This document shows, in pieces, positions 47,755 through 56,777 of a stretch of 64,000 bases of DNA. Origin of the DNA: Jiangella sp. DSM 45060 (GTDB lineage: Bacteria > Actinomycetota > Actinomycetes > Jiangellales > Jiangellaceae); contig NZ_LT629771.1 in assembly GCF_900105175.1 (NCBI RefSeq), forward strand, positions 4,225,501 through 4,289,500, read 5' to 3'. Both the position numbers and the translations under genes were made by a program. Under the pieces are notes generated by a model, which had not been told where the DNA came from, did no database searches, and saw only the letters and a list, made by a program, of their open reading frames with translations. Every line of letters begins with the position of its first letter. Within the stretch, counting starts at the first letter, position 1.

Positions 47755-49001
47755 GCCATACCTCCGGGAAGTGGGGCCGGGACGGTGGCCACGGACGCGG
47801 GGTCGGTGAAGACGGCCTCGAGGGCGACGTGCGCGCCGCCGCGGCAGGCGGCGGTGAAGCCCAGCGCGGACAGCTCGATGCGGCAGCCGCCGCGGGCCGG
47901 CGCGACGACCCGCTTGTCGAGCTCGGTCTCCATGGCCGGGAGGAAGAACTCGCCGAGCGCGGCGAAGTAGCCGCCGAGGACGATCACCCGCGGGTTGAAG
48001 AGGTTGACCAGGATGGCCGCGCCGAGTCCGAGCGTGGTGCCGACCGCCTCGATGCCGCGCAGCGTGCGGCCGTCGCCCAGCGACGCGCGGCGGCGGATCT
48101 CGGCCAGCCGGACCTCGAGGTCGACCGACGGGTCGGTGACCGGGTCGTCCTTGTCGGCCACCTCGCGCAGCAGCGCCGCCAGGCCGACCGACGCCTCCCA
48201 GCAGCCGAGCTTGCCGCAGCCGCAGCGGTGGGCGGGGTCGCCGATGGGCATGTGCCCGATCTCGCCGCCGTAGCCCTCGGTGCCGCGCAGCAGCACGCCG
48301 TCGGAGATGACGCCGCCGCCGACCCCGGTCTCGCCGGTGACGTAGACGAGGTCGCCGGTGCCGGCCGAGGAGCCGACGGCGTGCTCGGCCAGCGCGCTGA
48401 GGTTGGCGTCGTTGTCGACCCGGATGGTCGCGGCCGGACCGGCCAGCCGCGCGGTCAGCTCGTCGGCGATGCGCACCTCGCGCCAGCCGATGTTCGGCGC
48501 GTGCCGCAGCACGCCGGGCGCGGTCTCGACCATGCCCGGGATGCCGACGGTGATGCCGCCGACGTCATGCCCCTGGGCCGCGGCGGCGTCGACGGCGGCC
48601 GCGATGGCCGCGGCCAGCTCGTCGAGCGTCTTCTCCACGCCCAGCCTCGGCACGTCGAGCGGGGTGCGGACGTAGCTGACCTGCTCGCCGCGCAGGTCGA
48701 GCACGAGCACCGCGACGTAGTCGACGTTCACCTCGGCGCCCAGCCCGCAGATGCGCCCGTCGATCTCCACCGTCTGCCCGGGCCGGCCCACCCCGCCGCC
48801 GCGCTCGACATCGCCGTCGCGGACCAGGCCCAGCTCGCCGAGCTCGGCGACCAGGCTCGAGACCGTGGCCTTGTTGAGGCCGGTGTCGGCGGCGATGCGG
48901 GCCCGCGAGCGCGGCCCGTGGTCGCGGAGATCGCGCAGGACCATCGCCAGATTGTGCCGGCGCAGGAACACCTGGTCGGCGGGTGCGGACGCGTCCGTCA
49001 T
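47751..49001 (-). CDS. ROK-family transcriptional repressor (first copy)
   Basis: A 416-residue regulator with an N-terminal winged helix (SRARIAADTGLNKATVSSLVAE), then a ROK sugar-kinase-like domain with GITVGIPGMVE, the DNDANLSALAEHAVG motif, GEIGHMPIGDP and the zinc site CGCGKLGCWEA. Catalytic residues of sugar kinases are partly kept, but the DNA-binding head marks it as a regulator. GAGAGGGGG precedes the ATG at 49001. It heads the operon with the ABC transporter and likely represses it until a sugar (perhaps a 3-keto or cyclitol ligand) binds. Confidence 0.92.
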   Translation of the reverse strand: MTDASAPADQVFLRRHNLAMVLRDLRDHGPRSRARIAADTGLNKATVSSLVAELGELGLVRDGDVERGGGVGRPGQTVEIDGRICGLGAEVNVDYVAVLVLDLRGEQVSYVRTPLDVPRLGVEKTLDELAAAIAAAVDAAAAQGHDVGGITVGIPGMVETAPGVLRHAPNIGWREVRIADELTARLAGPAATIRVDNDANLSALAEHAVGSSAGTGDLVYVTGETGVGGGVISDGVLLRGTEGYGGEIGHMPIGDPAHRCGCGKLGCWEASVGLAALLREVADKDDPVTDPSVDLEVRLAEIRRRASLGDGRTLRGIEAVGTTLGLGAAILVNLFNPRVIVLGGYFAALGEFFLPAMETELDKRVVAPARGGCRIELSALGFTAACRGGAHVALEAVFTDPASVATVPAPLPGGMA

Positions 49002-49019
49002 GGGTGCCCCCTCTCCCGG

Positions 49020-49035
49020 CGTGACCTGCATCACG
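49020..49035. promoter_or_regulatory. CRP/GlxR-like dyad
   Basis: CGTGACCTGCATCACG has half-sites GTGA and TCAC around six bases, the CRP-family pattern. It lies between the -10 (49058) and the ROK start (49001), where a bound protein would block transcription. Confidence 0.4.
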
Positions 49036-49057
49036 AGTGTTCGTCGGTTGGGACAAC

Positions 49058-49087
49058 AAACTAGGAAGGGCGGCCAGTCGAGGTCAA
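49058..49087 (-). promoter_or_regulatory. Promoter of the ROK/ABC transporter operon
   Basis: On the minus strand TTGACC (49087-49082), 18 bp, TAGTTT (49063-49058). The same -35, spacing and -10 are found at 56620-56649. Confidence 0.65.
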
Positions 49088-49418
49088 GGGTTACGAACGA
49101 GTTTCTTCCGGTGACCAGCCGATGACGCTCGAACAACCGGCGGGACGGCCGTGGCGGCCGGATCGGCGGGATGATCGGGTCGATACCAGGCCATATGCGC
49201 TCTGAGCTGCGGGTTGGCGGCGCTGATGCGCTGGAGGGGACGGGGCGCCCGGCCGGTGGGCGGAGGAGGTCACGGTTCGGCAACATCCGGCGCCCGGGCG
49301 GCAGAACGTCAGCACTCAAGCCAGGTTTCACGCATCTCGGCGACGAACTTCCCACCGTGACTGGACAAAGTGGCGAACCGATTCAAGATCGGCGCGGCGA
49401 CCGCCTACCATCGCGCCC

Positions 49419-49802
49419 ATGCACCGCAGCCGCCTCTCCACCCTGCTGATCGACGCACCGGCCGCCGAGGCCGCACGGAGCGTCGCGTTCTGGACCGCCG
49501 CGCTCGGCACCACCAGCCAGAGCCCGCCCGGCGAGCCGCAGTTCCACGGGCTGCCCGGCGTCGTCCCCGGCCTGGTGACGGCCGTCCAGTCGCTCGAGGA
49601 CGGACCGTCGCGCTACCACGTCGACATCGAGACCGACGACGTCGCAGCCGAGGTGGCCCGGCTCACCGGGCTCGGCGCCGTCGAGGTCGGCGAGTGGCAG
49701 GGCTGCCACACGCTGCGAGCGCCCGGCGGGCACCTGCTGTGCGTCATCCCGGTGCACAGCGATCCGGCCGAGTTCGCCGCCGCGGCCACGGCCTGGGAGT
49801 AA
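49419..49802 (+). CDS. VOC-family (glyoxalase-like) protein
   Basis: A 127-residue single-domain protein of the vicinal-oxygen-chelate fold. It has LLIDAPAAEAARSVAFWTAALG at the N-terminus, HVDIETDDVAAEVARLTGLG in the middle and RAPGGHLLCVIPVH near the end. One His/Glu metal set may be incomplete, as is common in uncharacterised actinobacterial members. It is divergent from the ROK operon and ends at a hairpin shared with the convergent dehydrogenase gene. Confidence 0.85.
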   Translation: MHRSRLSTLLIDAPAAEAARSVAFWTAALGTTSQSPPGEPQFHGLPGVVPGLVTAVQSLEDGPSRYHVDIETDDVAAEVARLTGLGAVEVGEWQGCHTLRAPGGHLLCVIPVHSDPAEFAAAATAWE

Positions 49803-49814
49803 TGGACGCGCGGG

Positions 49815-49853
49815 CCGGCCGGGTTCTCGCCCCGTGGACGAGAACCCGGCCGG
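49815..49853. terminator. Bidirectional hairpin terminator
   Basis: CCGGCCGGGTTCTCG (49815-49829) and its exact complement (49839-49853), 15-bp stem, 9-nt loop, between the convergent genes ending at 49802 and 49879. Confidence 0.85.
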
Positions 49854-49878
49854 GGTGTGCGTCCGGACGATCAGGGCG

Positions 49879-51990
49879 TCAGCCCTCCGGAACCAGCACC
49901 ACCTCCGCGCTGTCGGTCAGCGCCGGCACTCCCTCGCCGGGGTCGTCGGTGTAGGTGACGTTGAAGACGCCGGTCAGGTTGTCGCCCGGGTCGTGGCCGC
50001 CCGGCAGCGTCGTCAGCAGCGTGCCGCTGCAGCCGAGCGCCGTCGTCTGCGGGTGACCGTGGGTGTCGTGGCCCAGGATGTACGTCACGCGCACCCGCGA
50101 GCAGTCCACCGGCTGGTCGTCGGTCACCTGCACCTCGTACGCCACCTGGTCGCCGAAGCTGAACGTGTCGCCTGACTGCGGCGTCACGAACTCGACCTGC
50201 GGCGTGAGGTTGCCGACGATGACGTCGACCTCCGCCGACGCCGACTTGTGGCGGTGCTTGCCGCCGAGGTCGGTGACCTTCAGCGTCGCGTGGTACAGGC
50301 CGTTCTCCTCGTAGGTGAAGGACGGGTTCTTCTGCCGCGAGTCGACCTTGCCGTCGCCGTCGAAGTCCCACTCGTAGCGCAGCCGGTCGCCGTCGGCGTC
50401 GGCCGTGCCCTCGCTGGAGAACTGCACCGCCAGCGGCGCGAGCCCCTCGGTGACGTCCGCCGCGACGACGGGCGTGGGTGTGTGGTTGCCGCCCACGCCG
50501 ATGTAGTCGATGCGCGACAGCTGGGCGTCGGGGTTCTCGGCGAAGTAGCCGTCGCCGTACTCGAGGACGTAGAGCGCGCCGTCGGGGCCGAACTCCATGT
50601 CCATCGGGTTGTCGGTGACGATCGACGGGACGATGCTCTCGATCGCCTCGACCTCGCCGTCGTCGAGGTGGATGCCCTTGATCCAGTCGCGGGTCCACTC
50701 GTAGGCCAGCGGGATGCCGTCGTAGTACTCGGGCCAGGCGATCGGCGCCCGCCCGCGGGTGGTGTTCGGGTCGAAGTCGTAGGCCGGGCCGCCCATCGGG
50801 CCGATACCGCCGGTGCCGAGCTCGGGGAACTCGGCGGACTCGCCGTACGAGTACCAGATGTCCGGCTGCGTCACGGGCGGCAGCTCGGTCAGGCCGGTGT
50901 TGTGCGGCGACTCGTTGACCGGCGCCGCGCAGTCGAACGGCGCACCGGACACACCGGTGGCGAAGTCGTAGTCGACGTAGGGCAGCTCGGCCGTCGCGCA
51001 GTACGGCCAGCCGTAGTTCGCCGGTTCGCGGACCACCGTCCACTTGCCCTGGCCGGCCGGCCCGCGAGCGGGATCGGCCTCGCCCGCGTCGGGCGAGTAG
51101 TCGCCCACGTAGACGTCGCCGGTATCGGGCTGCACCTCGAGGCGGAACGGGTTGCGCAGGCCCATGGCGTAGATCTCGGGCCTGGTGCCCGCGGTGCCGG
51201 GCTCGAACAGGTTGCCGTCCGGGATGGTGTACGAGCCGTCGTCCTGCACCGTGATGCGCAGGATCTTGCCGCGCAGGTCGTTGGTGTTGGCCGACGTGCG
51301 CTGCGCGTCGAACGCCGGGTTGCGGGTGGCCCGTTCGTCGATCGGCGCGAACCCGTCGGACTCGAACGGGTTGCTGTCGTCGCCGGTGCCCAGATAGAGG
51401 TTGCCGGCGTCGTCGAAGGCGATGTCGCCGCCGACGTGGCAGCAGATGCCGCGGTCGACGGGGACGTCCATGATGTGCTGCTCGGTCGACAGGTCGATCT
51501 GGTCGCCGGTCAGCTCGAACCGCGCCAGCGTGATGTGCCCCTCGAACGGCTCCCAGTCCGCGGGCACGCCGTCGAACAGCGCGTCGCCCTCGTTCACCGT
51601 CGGGGTGTCGGGGTCGTCGAGCGGGGTGTCCAGCGGCGGCGAGTAGTACAGGTAGATCCAGTTGTTGGTGGTGCCGAAGCCGGGGTCGACGGCGATGCTC
51701 TGCAGCCCCTCCTCGTCGTGCTGGTAGACGTCGAGCTCCGCGGCCAGCGTGTTGAGCCGCGTGTCGGGGTCGTGCAGCCACACCTCGCCGGCACGGGTCG
51801 TGTGCAGCACCCGGCCGTCGGGCAGGACCACGAGGTCCATCGGCTCGCCGGGGGTGTCGTTGAGGGTGACCTTCTGGAACGCCGAATCCGGCGGTGCCGC
51901 GTCAGGTGCCCCGGACGCGGCGAGGCCCGGTGCCGCGACGAGCGTGGACGCGACGAGCGCCCCCACGGCCATCACTACGGCTTTGCGCAT
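49879..51990 (-). CDS. Secreted glucose/sorbosone-type sugar dehydrogenase with PKD domain
   Basis: A 703-residue exported protein and the shortest of four paralogues here. Signal peptide 1-25; soluble dehydrogenase propeller about 35-505 with GICCHVGGDIAFDDAGNLYL, LRGKILRITVQDDGSYTIPD and AMGLRNPFRLEV; PKD 510-600; then the Cys plus LGHDTHGH module (about 605-700). Family members oxidise aldose sugars using PQQ; whether these bind PQQ cannot be told from sequence alone. GGAGGG precedes the ATG. It has its own strong promoter, so it is not simply the tail of the upstream operon. Confidence 0.88.
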   Translation of the reverse strand: MRKAVVMAVGALVASTLVAAPGLAASGAPDAAPPDSAFQKVTLNDTPGEPMDLVVLPDGRVLHTTRAGEVWLHDPDTRLNTLAAELDVYQHDEEGLQSIAVDPGFGTTNNWIYLYYSPPLDTPLDDPDTPTVNEGDALFDGVPADWEPFEGHITLARFELTGDQIDLSTEQHIMDVPVDRGICCHVGGDIAFDDAGNLYLGTGDDSNPFESDGFAPIDERATRNPAFDAQRTSANTNDLRGKILRITVQDDGSYTIPDGNLFEPGTAGTRPEIYAMGLRNPFRLEVQPDTGDVYVGDYSPDAGEADPARGPAGQGKWTVVREPANYGWPYCATAELPYVDYDFATGVSGAPFDCAAPVNESPHNTGLTELPPVTQPDIWYSYGESAEFPELGTGGIGPMGGPAYDFDPNTTRGRAPIAWPEYYDGIPLAYEWTRDWIKGIHLDDGEVEAIESIVPSIVTDNPMDMEFGPDGALYVLEYGDGYFAENPDAQLSRIDYIGVGGNHTPTPVVAADVTEGLAPLAVQFSSEGTADADGDRLRYEWDFDGDGKVDSRQKNPSFTYEENGLYHATLKVTDLGGKHRHKSASAEVDVIVGNLTPQVEFVTPQSGDTFSFGDQVAYEVQVTDDQPVDCSRVRVTYILGHDTHGHPQTTALGCSGTLLTTLPGGHDPGDNLTGVFNVTYTDDPGEGVPALTDSAEVVLVPEG

Positions 51991-52021
51991 GCTGCCCTCC
52001 GATCACGGTTCGGAAGGCCTC

Positions 52022-52068
52022 AGATAAACGTCCTGTTTCCACTATGTCAAGACGTTTGAAACAGTTTC
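52022..52068 (-). promoter_or_regulatory. Strong promoter with upstream dyad for the 703-residue dehydrogenase gene
   Basis: On the minus strand TTGACA (52050-52045), 17 bp, TTATCT (52027-52022), close to sigma-70 consensus. Just upstream is GAAACAGTTTC (52058-52068), an exact 5-bp dyad, and the spacer repeats GGAAACAG. The dyad is a candidate operator. Confidence 0.75.
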
Positions 52069-52132
52069 GTCATTCATCGTGCAATCTGAGCGGTGAAGTG
52101 ACGAAAGTGCCTGATGTCCGTGCGTGGCGAGG

Positions 52133-52167
52133 CGCCGGTGAGCCGGCCCGCGGCCGGCCCACCGGCG
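52133..52167 (-). terminator. Hairpin terminator after the 1109-residue dehydrogenase gene
   Basis: CGCCGGTG-A-GCCGGCC pairs with GGCCGGC-C-CACCGGCG with one mismatch and a tight loop. It lies 16 bp past the stop at 52183. Confidence 0.75.
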
Positions 52168-52182
52168 TTCTCCCCGACGTGA

Positions 52183-55100
52183 TCAGGCGCTGAGCTGGGC
52201 GGTCAGCACCTCCCCGTGGTGCGTGAGCACGGTCCGGGCCGCGGCGTCGGTGACGAACGAGGCGCTGCCGGCGGTGGACAGGAACTGGGCCAGCGACCGG
52301 ACGGCGCTGTCGTTCCGGCCAGCGTCGGCGTTGCGGACGGCGGTAGCGAGATGCAGCCGCAGCCGGCTCTCGCCCGCGTCCGTCAGCACGCCCGCGGCGG
52401 CGTAGTGATCGACGATCGCGGTGAGGTCGGCCAGCGACGTCGTGACGGTGAACGCCGCCGCCGCGGTGCCCTGCCGGCCGGCGGTGTCGGTGGCCGTGGC
52501 GGCCAGCGTGTGCTCGCCGACGGTCAGGGTCCACAGCTGCACCGTCGCACCGGACTCCAGCGGCGCGCCGTCCAGCGTCCCCGTCACCGAGGCGATCCCG
52601 GAGACCGCGTCGGTGCCGGTGAACGACGGCGTGAGCGTGCCGCTCGCCGGGTAGCCGCCGCCGTTCTCGACCCCGCCGATCGACGCGACCGGCGCGGACT
52701 TGTCGATGCGCACCGTGACCGAGCCGACGGACGACACGTTGCCGCCGTTGTCGGTGGCCCGGTAGTGCACCGTCGTGGCGCCCTCGGCCGTGATGGTCAG
52801 CGGGTTGTTCGCGTTGGCCCAGGTGGCGCCGCCGTCGGTGGAGCGCTGCCGGCTGGCGACGGTGCCGTTGTCGGTGGCGTTGACGGTCAGCGTGACGTCG
52901 CCGGTGTACCAGCCGTTCTGGCCGGTCGGCGCCGCCGGGTTGAGCGCGTGGCTCACCGAGGGCGGGGTCACGTCGGCCACACCGTCGCCGACGAAGCGGA
53001 CCTCGTCGAGCTCGAACCCGCTGGTCGACGTCAGGTAGAGCCGGCCAGAGCCCGCCGGCGGGTTCGTCAGCGCCTGCTCCACCTCGAACCAGCCGGTCCG
53101 GTTGCGGAACGAGAGCTGCGCGAACGGCGGCGCCTTCGGGTCGTTCCAGCGCAGGTGCAGCGTGCCCCGTCCCCAGGCACGGGCGACGAGCCCGTCGATG
53201 TTGACCAGGTTGACGGGGTCGAACGCGATCCAGTCACCGGCGTCGAACGACGTCACCTTGCGCAGGCCGCGCGCGTCGGGGTCGTCGGTGACCTGCACGC
53301 CGCTGCTCGCGTCGAACCACTCCGCCTGCTGCGTCTTCGGGTTCAGCAGCAGCGACGCCTCGCCGCGGGCCGGCGGGACGCCCAGGTGCCCGCCGTCGGT
53401 GTAACCGACCACCAGCGCGCCGTAGATGTTCTCCGTCTCGCCGTGCTCCGGCGCGTCGGCCGGCGTCGGGACGCCGAACGTGCAGCCGGTGCCCGAGCTG
53501 AGCGGGTGCGCGTGCTCGTCGTGCCCGAGGCCGAACGCCCACGTCGCCCGCGAGCAGACCGGCGTGTCGCCGTCCTCGGGGTCGCTGACGGACACCGTCA
53601 CCGGCACCGCCTGGCCCCAGTCGAAGAAGCCGCCGGTCGGGGTGTCGAGCGTGACCGCCGGGGCCACGTTGCCGACCGTGATCTGCGACGACCGGACCCC
53701 GAACTTGCCGGACGGGTCGGTCACGCGCAGCGCCGCGTTGTACTGGCCCAGCTCGGTGTAGGTGTGCGTGACGGTGACCCCGGTGGCGTCGAACGCGCCG
53801 TCGCCGTCGAAGTCCCACTCGTAGGTCAGCGCGGCGCCCTCCGGGTCGGCCGACGCCGACGCGTCGAACGTCACGGTCAGCGGCGCGCTGCTGCTGGAGA
53901 TCGGGTCGGCGGTGTAGCGGGCCTGGGGCGACTTGTTGCCCTCGGCGTAGTCGACCCGGTAGAGGCCGGCGTCCGGGTTCTGCCGGAAGAATCCGTCACC
54001 GTACTCGAGCACGTACAGCGAGCCGTCCGGCCCGAACTCCATGTCCATGACGTTGTCCCAGATCGGCTGGGCGACGTGGTTGAGGTGCGCGTTCGGCAGG
54101 AAGTCGGTGATGCCGGTGACCGGGCCGTTGGCGGCGAGATCCAGCGTGAACGCCGCGACGTAGTCCTGGGAGAACTCGGCGAAGAACGGGTGGCCGTCCC
54201 AGAACGCGGGGAACTTCGCCGGCGACGGGTTGTCCGCGTCGTACCGGTACACCGGGCCGCCCATCGGGCCCTGGCCGCCGCCGCCGAGGTCGGTCAGCTC
54301 CGGCCACGGCTGGTGGCTGGCGTTGTCGCCGTAGTACAGGTGCGGCGCGGTGGCCGGCGGGACGACGTCGAGGCCGGTGTTCCAGCGCGAGTTGTTCTCG
54401 GCGCCGACCTCGCAGTCGAACCACGCCCCGGGCGTCGCCGTCGCGTAGTCCCACTCGTTGTAATTGGCGTTCGGGCCGTGGCAGTACGGCCAGCCGCCGT
54501 TGATCGGCTGCAGCGTGGACTGCCACTCGACGTAGCCCATCGGGCCGCGGTTCGGGTTCGGCGCACCGGCGTCCGGCCCGTAGTCGCCCCAGACCAGCGC
54601 GCCGGTCTGCACGTCGTAGTCGATGCGGAACGGGTTGCGCACGCCCATGACGTAGATCTCCGGGCGGGTCCGCTCCGTGCCCGGCGCGAACAGGTTGCCG
54701 TCCGGGATGGTGTACGACCCGTCGTCCTCGACGTGGATGCGCAGGATCTTGCCGCGCAGGTCGTTGGTGTTGCCCGGGCCGCGGCGGGCGTCGAAGCCCG
54801 GGTTCATCCCCGGCGCGTCGTTGTTCGGCGCCATGCCGTTGGCGCCGGGTGTGCCGGCCGGCGTGTTGTCGCCGGTCGACAGGTACAGGTTGCCGTCGGC
54901 GTCCCACGCCATGTCACCGGCGACGTGGCAGCACTGGCCGCGCTGCGTCTCGATCTTGATGATCTGCTGCTCGGTCGACAGGTCGAGCGAGTCGGTGGCC
55001 TCGTCCCACTTGAACCGCGACAGGACGTTGTAGCCCTTCCAGCGGTCCCAGTACGACTCGGTCTCGCCGGCCGGCAGCGAGTTCGGCGCGTTGCCCGACG

Positions 55101-55512
55101 GCGTCGTCTGCGGATACGGCGCCTCCATCACCCGCGGCGCGTACAGCAGGTAGACCCACTGGTTGACCGCGAAGTCCGGGTCGATCGCGATGGTCTGCAG
55201 GCCGTCCTCGGAGTTGGCGTACACGTCGATCGTGTTGATGACCCGGGTGATGCCGGTCGACGGGTCGGTCAGCCGGACGTCGCCGTTGCGGGCCGTGTGC
55301 AGGACCCGGCTGTCCGGCAGGATCGCCAGGTCGATCGGCTCGCCGGTGTTCTTGCTGAGCAGGATCTTCTCGTAGTTGTCCCAGTCCAGCGCGGGGTCGT
55401 CGGCGGTGGGGTCGTGGCCCTCGTGGGCGGCCGCCGGAGCCGTCGCCGTCAGCGCGGCCACGGGCAGGAGCAGGGCGAGGGATGCGGTCAGGATGCTGCG
55501 GATGCGGCGCAT
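52183..55512 (-). CDS. Secreted sugar dehydrogenase with PKD, carbohydrate-binding and Ig-like domains
   Basis: An 1109-residue exported paralogue. Signal peptide 1-28; dehydrogenase propeller about 45-520 (QCCHVAGDMAWDADGNLYL, LRGKILRIHVEDDGSYTIPD); PKD about 525-615; Cys/LGHDEHAH module 620-715; a CBM-like beta domain 720-850 (FDAGDWIAFDPVNLVNIDG); Ig-like repeats 860-1030; and a FIMAH-like helical C-terminus. GAGAGGA precedes the ATG. It follows the Tat-exported TIM barrel gene by 15 bp, so the two form an operon and their products probably act on one substrate outside the membrane. Confidence 0.88.
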   Translation of the reverse strand: MRRIRSILTASLALLLPVAALTATAPAAAHEGHDPTADDPALDWDNYEKILLSKNTGEPIDLAILPDSRVLHTARNGDVRLTDPSTGITRVINTIDVYANSEDGLQTIAIDPDFAVNQWVYLLYAPRVMEAPYPQTTPSGNAPNSLPAGETESYWDRWKGYNVLSRFKWDEATDSLDLSTEQQIIKIETQRGQCCHVAGDMAWDADGNLYLSTGDNTPAGTPGANGMAPNNDAPGMNPGFDARRGPGNTNDLRGKILRIHVEDDGSYTIPDGNLFAPGTERTRPEIYVMGVRNPFRIDYDVQTGALVWGDYGPDAGAPNPNRGPMGYVEWQSTLQPINGGWPYCHGPNANYNEWDYATATPGAWFDCEVGAENNSRWNTGLDVVPPATAPHLYYGDNASHQPWPELTDLGGGGQGPMGGPVYRYDADNPSPAKFPAFWDGHPFFAEFSQDYVAAFTLDLAANGPVTGITDFLPNAHLNHVAQPIWDNVMDMEFGPDGSLYVLEYGDGFFRQNPDAGLYRVDYAEGNKSPQARYTADPISSSSAPLTVTFDASASADPEGAALTYEWDFDGDGAFDATGVTVTHTYTELGQYNAALRVTDPSGKFGVRSSQITVGNVAPAVTLDTPTGGFFDWGQAVPVTVSVSDPEDGDTPVCSRATWAFGLGHDEHAHPLSSGTGCTFGVPTPADAPEHGETENIYGALVVGYTDGGHLGVPPARGEASLLLNPKTQQAEWFDASSGVQVTDDPDARGLRKVTSFDAGDWIAFDPVNLVNIDGLVARAWGRGTLHLRWNDPKAPPFAQLSFRNRTGWFEVEQALTNPPAGSGRLYLTSTSGFELDEVRFVGDGVADVTPPSVSHALNPAAPTGQNGWYTGDVTLTVNATDNGTVASRQRSTDGGATWANANNPLTITAEGATTVHYRATDNGGNVSSVGSVTVRIDKSAPVASIGGVENGGGYPASGTLTPSFTGTDAVSGIASVTGTLDGAPLESGATVQLWTLTVGEHTLAATATDTAGRQGTAAAAFTVTTSLADLTAIVDHYAAAGVLTDAGESRLRLHLATAVRNADAGRNDSAVRSLAQFLSTAGSASFVTDAAARTVLTHHGEVLTAQLSA

Positions 55513-55527
55513 GGGGGGGTCCTCTCG

Positions 55528-56475
55528 TCAGCCGCGCAGGCCGTAGATGGCGTCGAAGCTGCGTTCGGCCGCGCCCAGCGCGCCGCCGGCGTCCGGCGAC
55601 GTGTTCGGCGCGTTGTCCTGCTCGTACAGCGAGTAGTGCCGGCCGCGGGAGCCGATGCTGGTGTAGAACCGCTGGAAGTCGATGTCCCCTGCGCCGAACT
55701 CGACGATGTCGTACCCGTTCGCCGCCGCCGAGCGCCGTCCGTCCTTGGCGTGGAACAGCGGATAGCGCAGCCGGTTCGCCACGACGTAGTCGATCGGGTC
55801 GAAGCCCGGCGCGATGTGCTGGCCGACGTACGCCCAGTAGATGTCCATCTCGAGGAAGACCAGCTTCGGGTCGGTCTCCGACAGCAGCAGGTCGTACAGC
55901 CGCACGCCCGGGTCGTCGGCCGCCATCCGGAACTCGTTCTGGTGGTTGTGGTGGTACCAGCGCAGCCCGCGGGCCTGCGCGGCCGCGCCGAACGCGTTGA
56001 ACTCCGCGGCCGCCGCCCGGTAGCCGGCCACCGTCCGGTTCGCCGCCGTCACCGGCTCGTTCGCCGTCCCGATGAACGGCAGGCCGAGGATCTCGGCGCG
56101 GTCCAGCTCGAGCTCCATGTTCGTGCGGAACGCGTTCAGCCCGACGTGGCTGCCGATGCCCGTCAACCCGTTGTCGTCGAGCAGCCGCCTGATCTGCTGC
56201 ACCGTGATGCCCGGCTCGGCCGGCGAGCTGTAGCCGGCGAACTCGACGTTCTTGTATCCCAGCCGGGCCAGCTCCTCGAAGACGACCCGGAAGCCGAGCG
56301 ACGAGACCAGGTTGCGGATGGTGAACAGCTGGATGCCGATCTTGCCGGGCGGCACCAGCATGCCCTTGGCCGCGTTCGCGGCGGACGGAGCGGCCAGACC
56401 CGCCGCCGTCACCGCCATGGTCGTGCCGGCGACGGCGCCCAGGAACTGCCGCCGGTTGATCTCGGGACGTGCCAT
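55528..56475 (-). CDS. Tat-exported sugar isomerase-like TIM barrel
   Basis: A 315-residue protein with a twin-arginine signal (MARPEINRRQFLGAVAG). The barrel has KIGIQLFTIRNLVSSLG, VEFAGYSSP, GIGSHVGLNAF, WYHHNHQNEF, LVFLEMDIYWAYVGQ and FHAKDGRRS. It is a clear paralogue of the gene at 27077-28036 (same signal type and the NHxxEF and DIYWA motifs). The ATG has GAGGAG upstream. It is first in an operon with the dehydrogenase gene and carries a ROK-like half-site in its promoter. Confidence 0.88.
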   Translation of the reverse strand: MARPEINRRQFLGAVAGTTMAVTAAGLAAPSAANAAKGMLVPPGKIGIQLFTIRNLVSSLGFRVVFEELARLGYKNVEFAGYSSPAEPGITVQQIRRLLDDNGLTGIGSHVGLNAFRTNMELELDRAEILGLPFIGTANEPVTAANRTVAGYRAAAAEFNAFGAAAQARGLRWYHHNHQNEFRMAADDPGVRLYDLLLSETDPKLVFLEMDIYWAYVGQHIAPGFDPIDYVVANRLRYPLFHAKDGRRSAAANGYDIVEFGAGDIDFQRFYTSIGSRGRHYSLYEQDNAPNTSPDAGGALGAAERSFDAIYGLRG

Positions 56476-56619
56476 CTCGTACTCCTCGTTGAGTCGATCG
56501 ACCGCTGTGCGGGATCGGTGACGGGATGCCAAGTGCGCGCCGAGCGATGCCCCCTCCCTCCGCCCCGGTGCCCGTGCGAACGCGCGAAGAAAACGGCCCG
56601 AACCGGCCGTTGATCACGC

Positions 56620-56649
56620 AAACTAGACGTCCGGAGAGACCCTGGTCAA
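56620..56649 (-). promoter_or_regulatory. Promoter of the Tat TIM barrel / dehydrogenase operon
   Basis: On the minus strand TTGACC (56649-56644), 18 bp, TAGTTT (56625-56620). Both hexamers, the spacing and the following G are the same as at 49058-49087. Confidence 0.65.
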
Positions 56650-56653
56650 CGGT

Positions 56654-56672
56654 TTGCGGCGAACTTTCGCAA
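56654..56672. promoter_or_regulatory. ROK-like operator near the -35
   Basis: TTGCGGCGAACTTTCGCAA contains nested inverted arms (TTGCG/CGCAA and GCGAA/TTCGC) and the octamer ACTTTCGC, which is exactly one half-site of the dyad before the second ROK gene (58038-58062). It lies just upstream of the -35. Confidence 0.5.
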
Positions 56673-56754
56673 CTTGACGTGGTAAGTAACGCGGTCCGCC
56701 GGGGATAGTGGGCGTTGGCACCCCTGGGCAAGGATGTGGTCGGGTCGGGTGACG

Positions 56755-56777
56755 TGGGCGCCAACTGTTGGCGCCCA
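56755..56777 (-). terminator. Perfect 23-bp dyad after the second ROK gene
   Basis: TGGGCGCCAAC-T-GTTGGCGCCCA, 11-bp arms, about 50 bp past the ROK stop. It could end that transcript. A partial copy, GTTGGCACCC, occurs at 56714, so a regulator site is the alternative. Confidence 0.5.

Larger units (their letters stand above)
49002..49418. other. 417-bp divergent gap
   Basis: It contains a promoter and a CRP-like dyad for the ROK/ABC operon at its left end (both listed separately) and no gene I can support. The right half leads into the divergent VOC-protein gene; I see no clear promoter for it. Open frames across the gap lack coding character. Confidence 0.6.
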
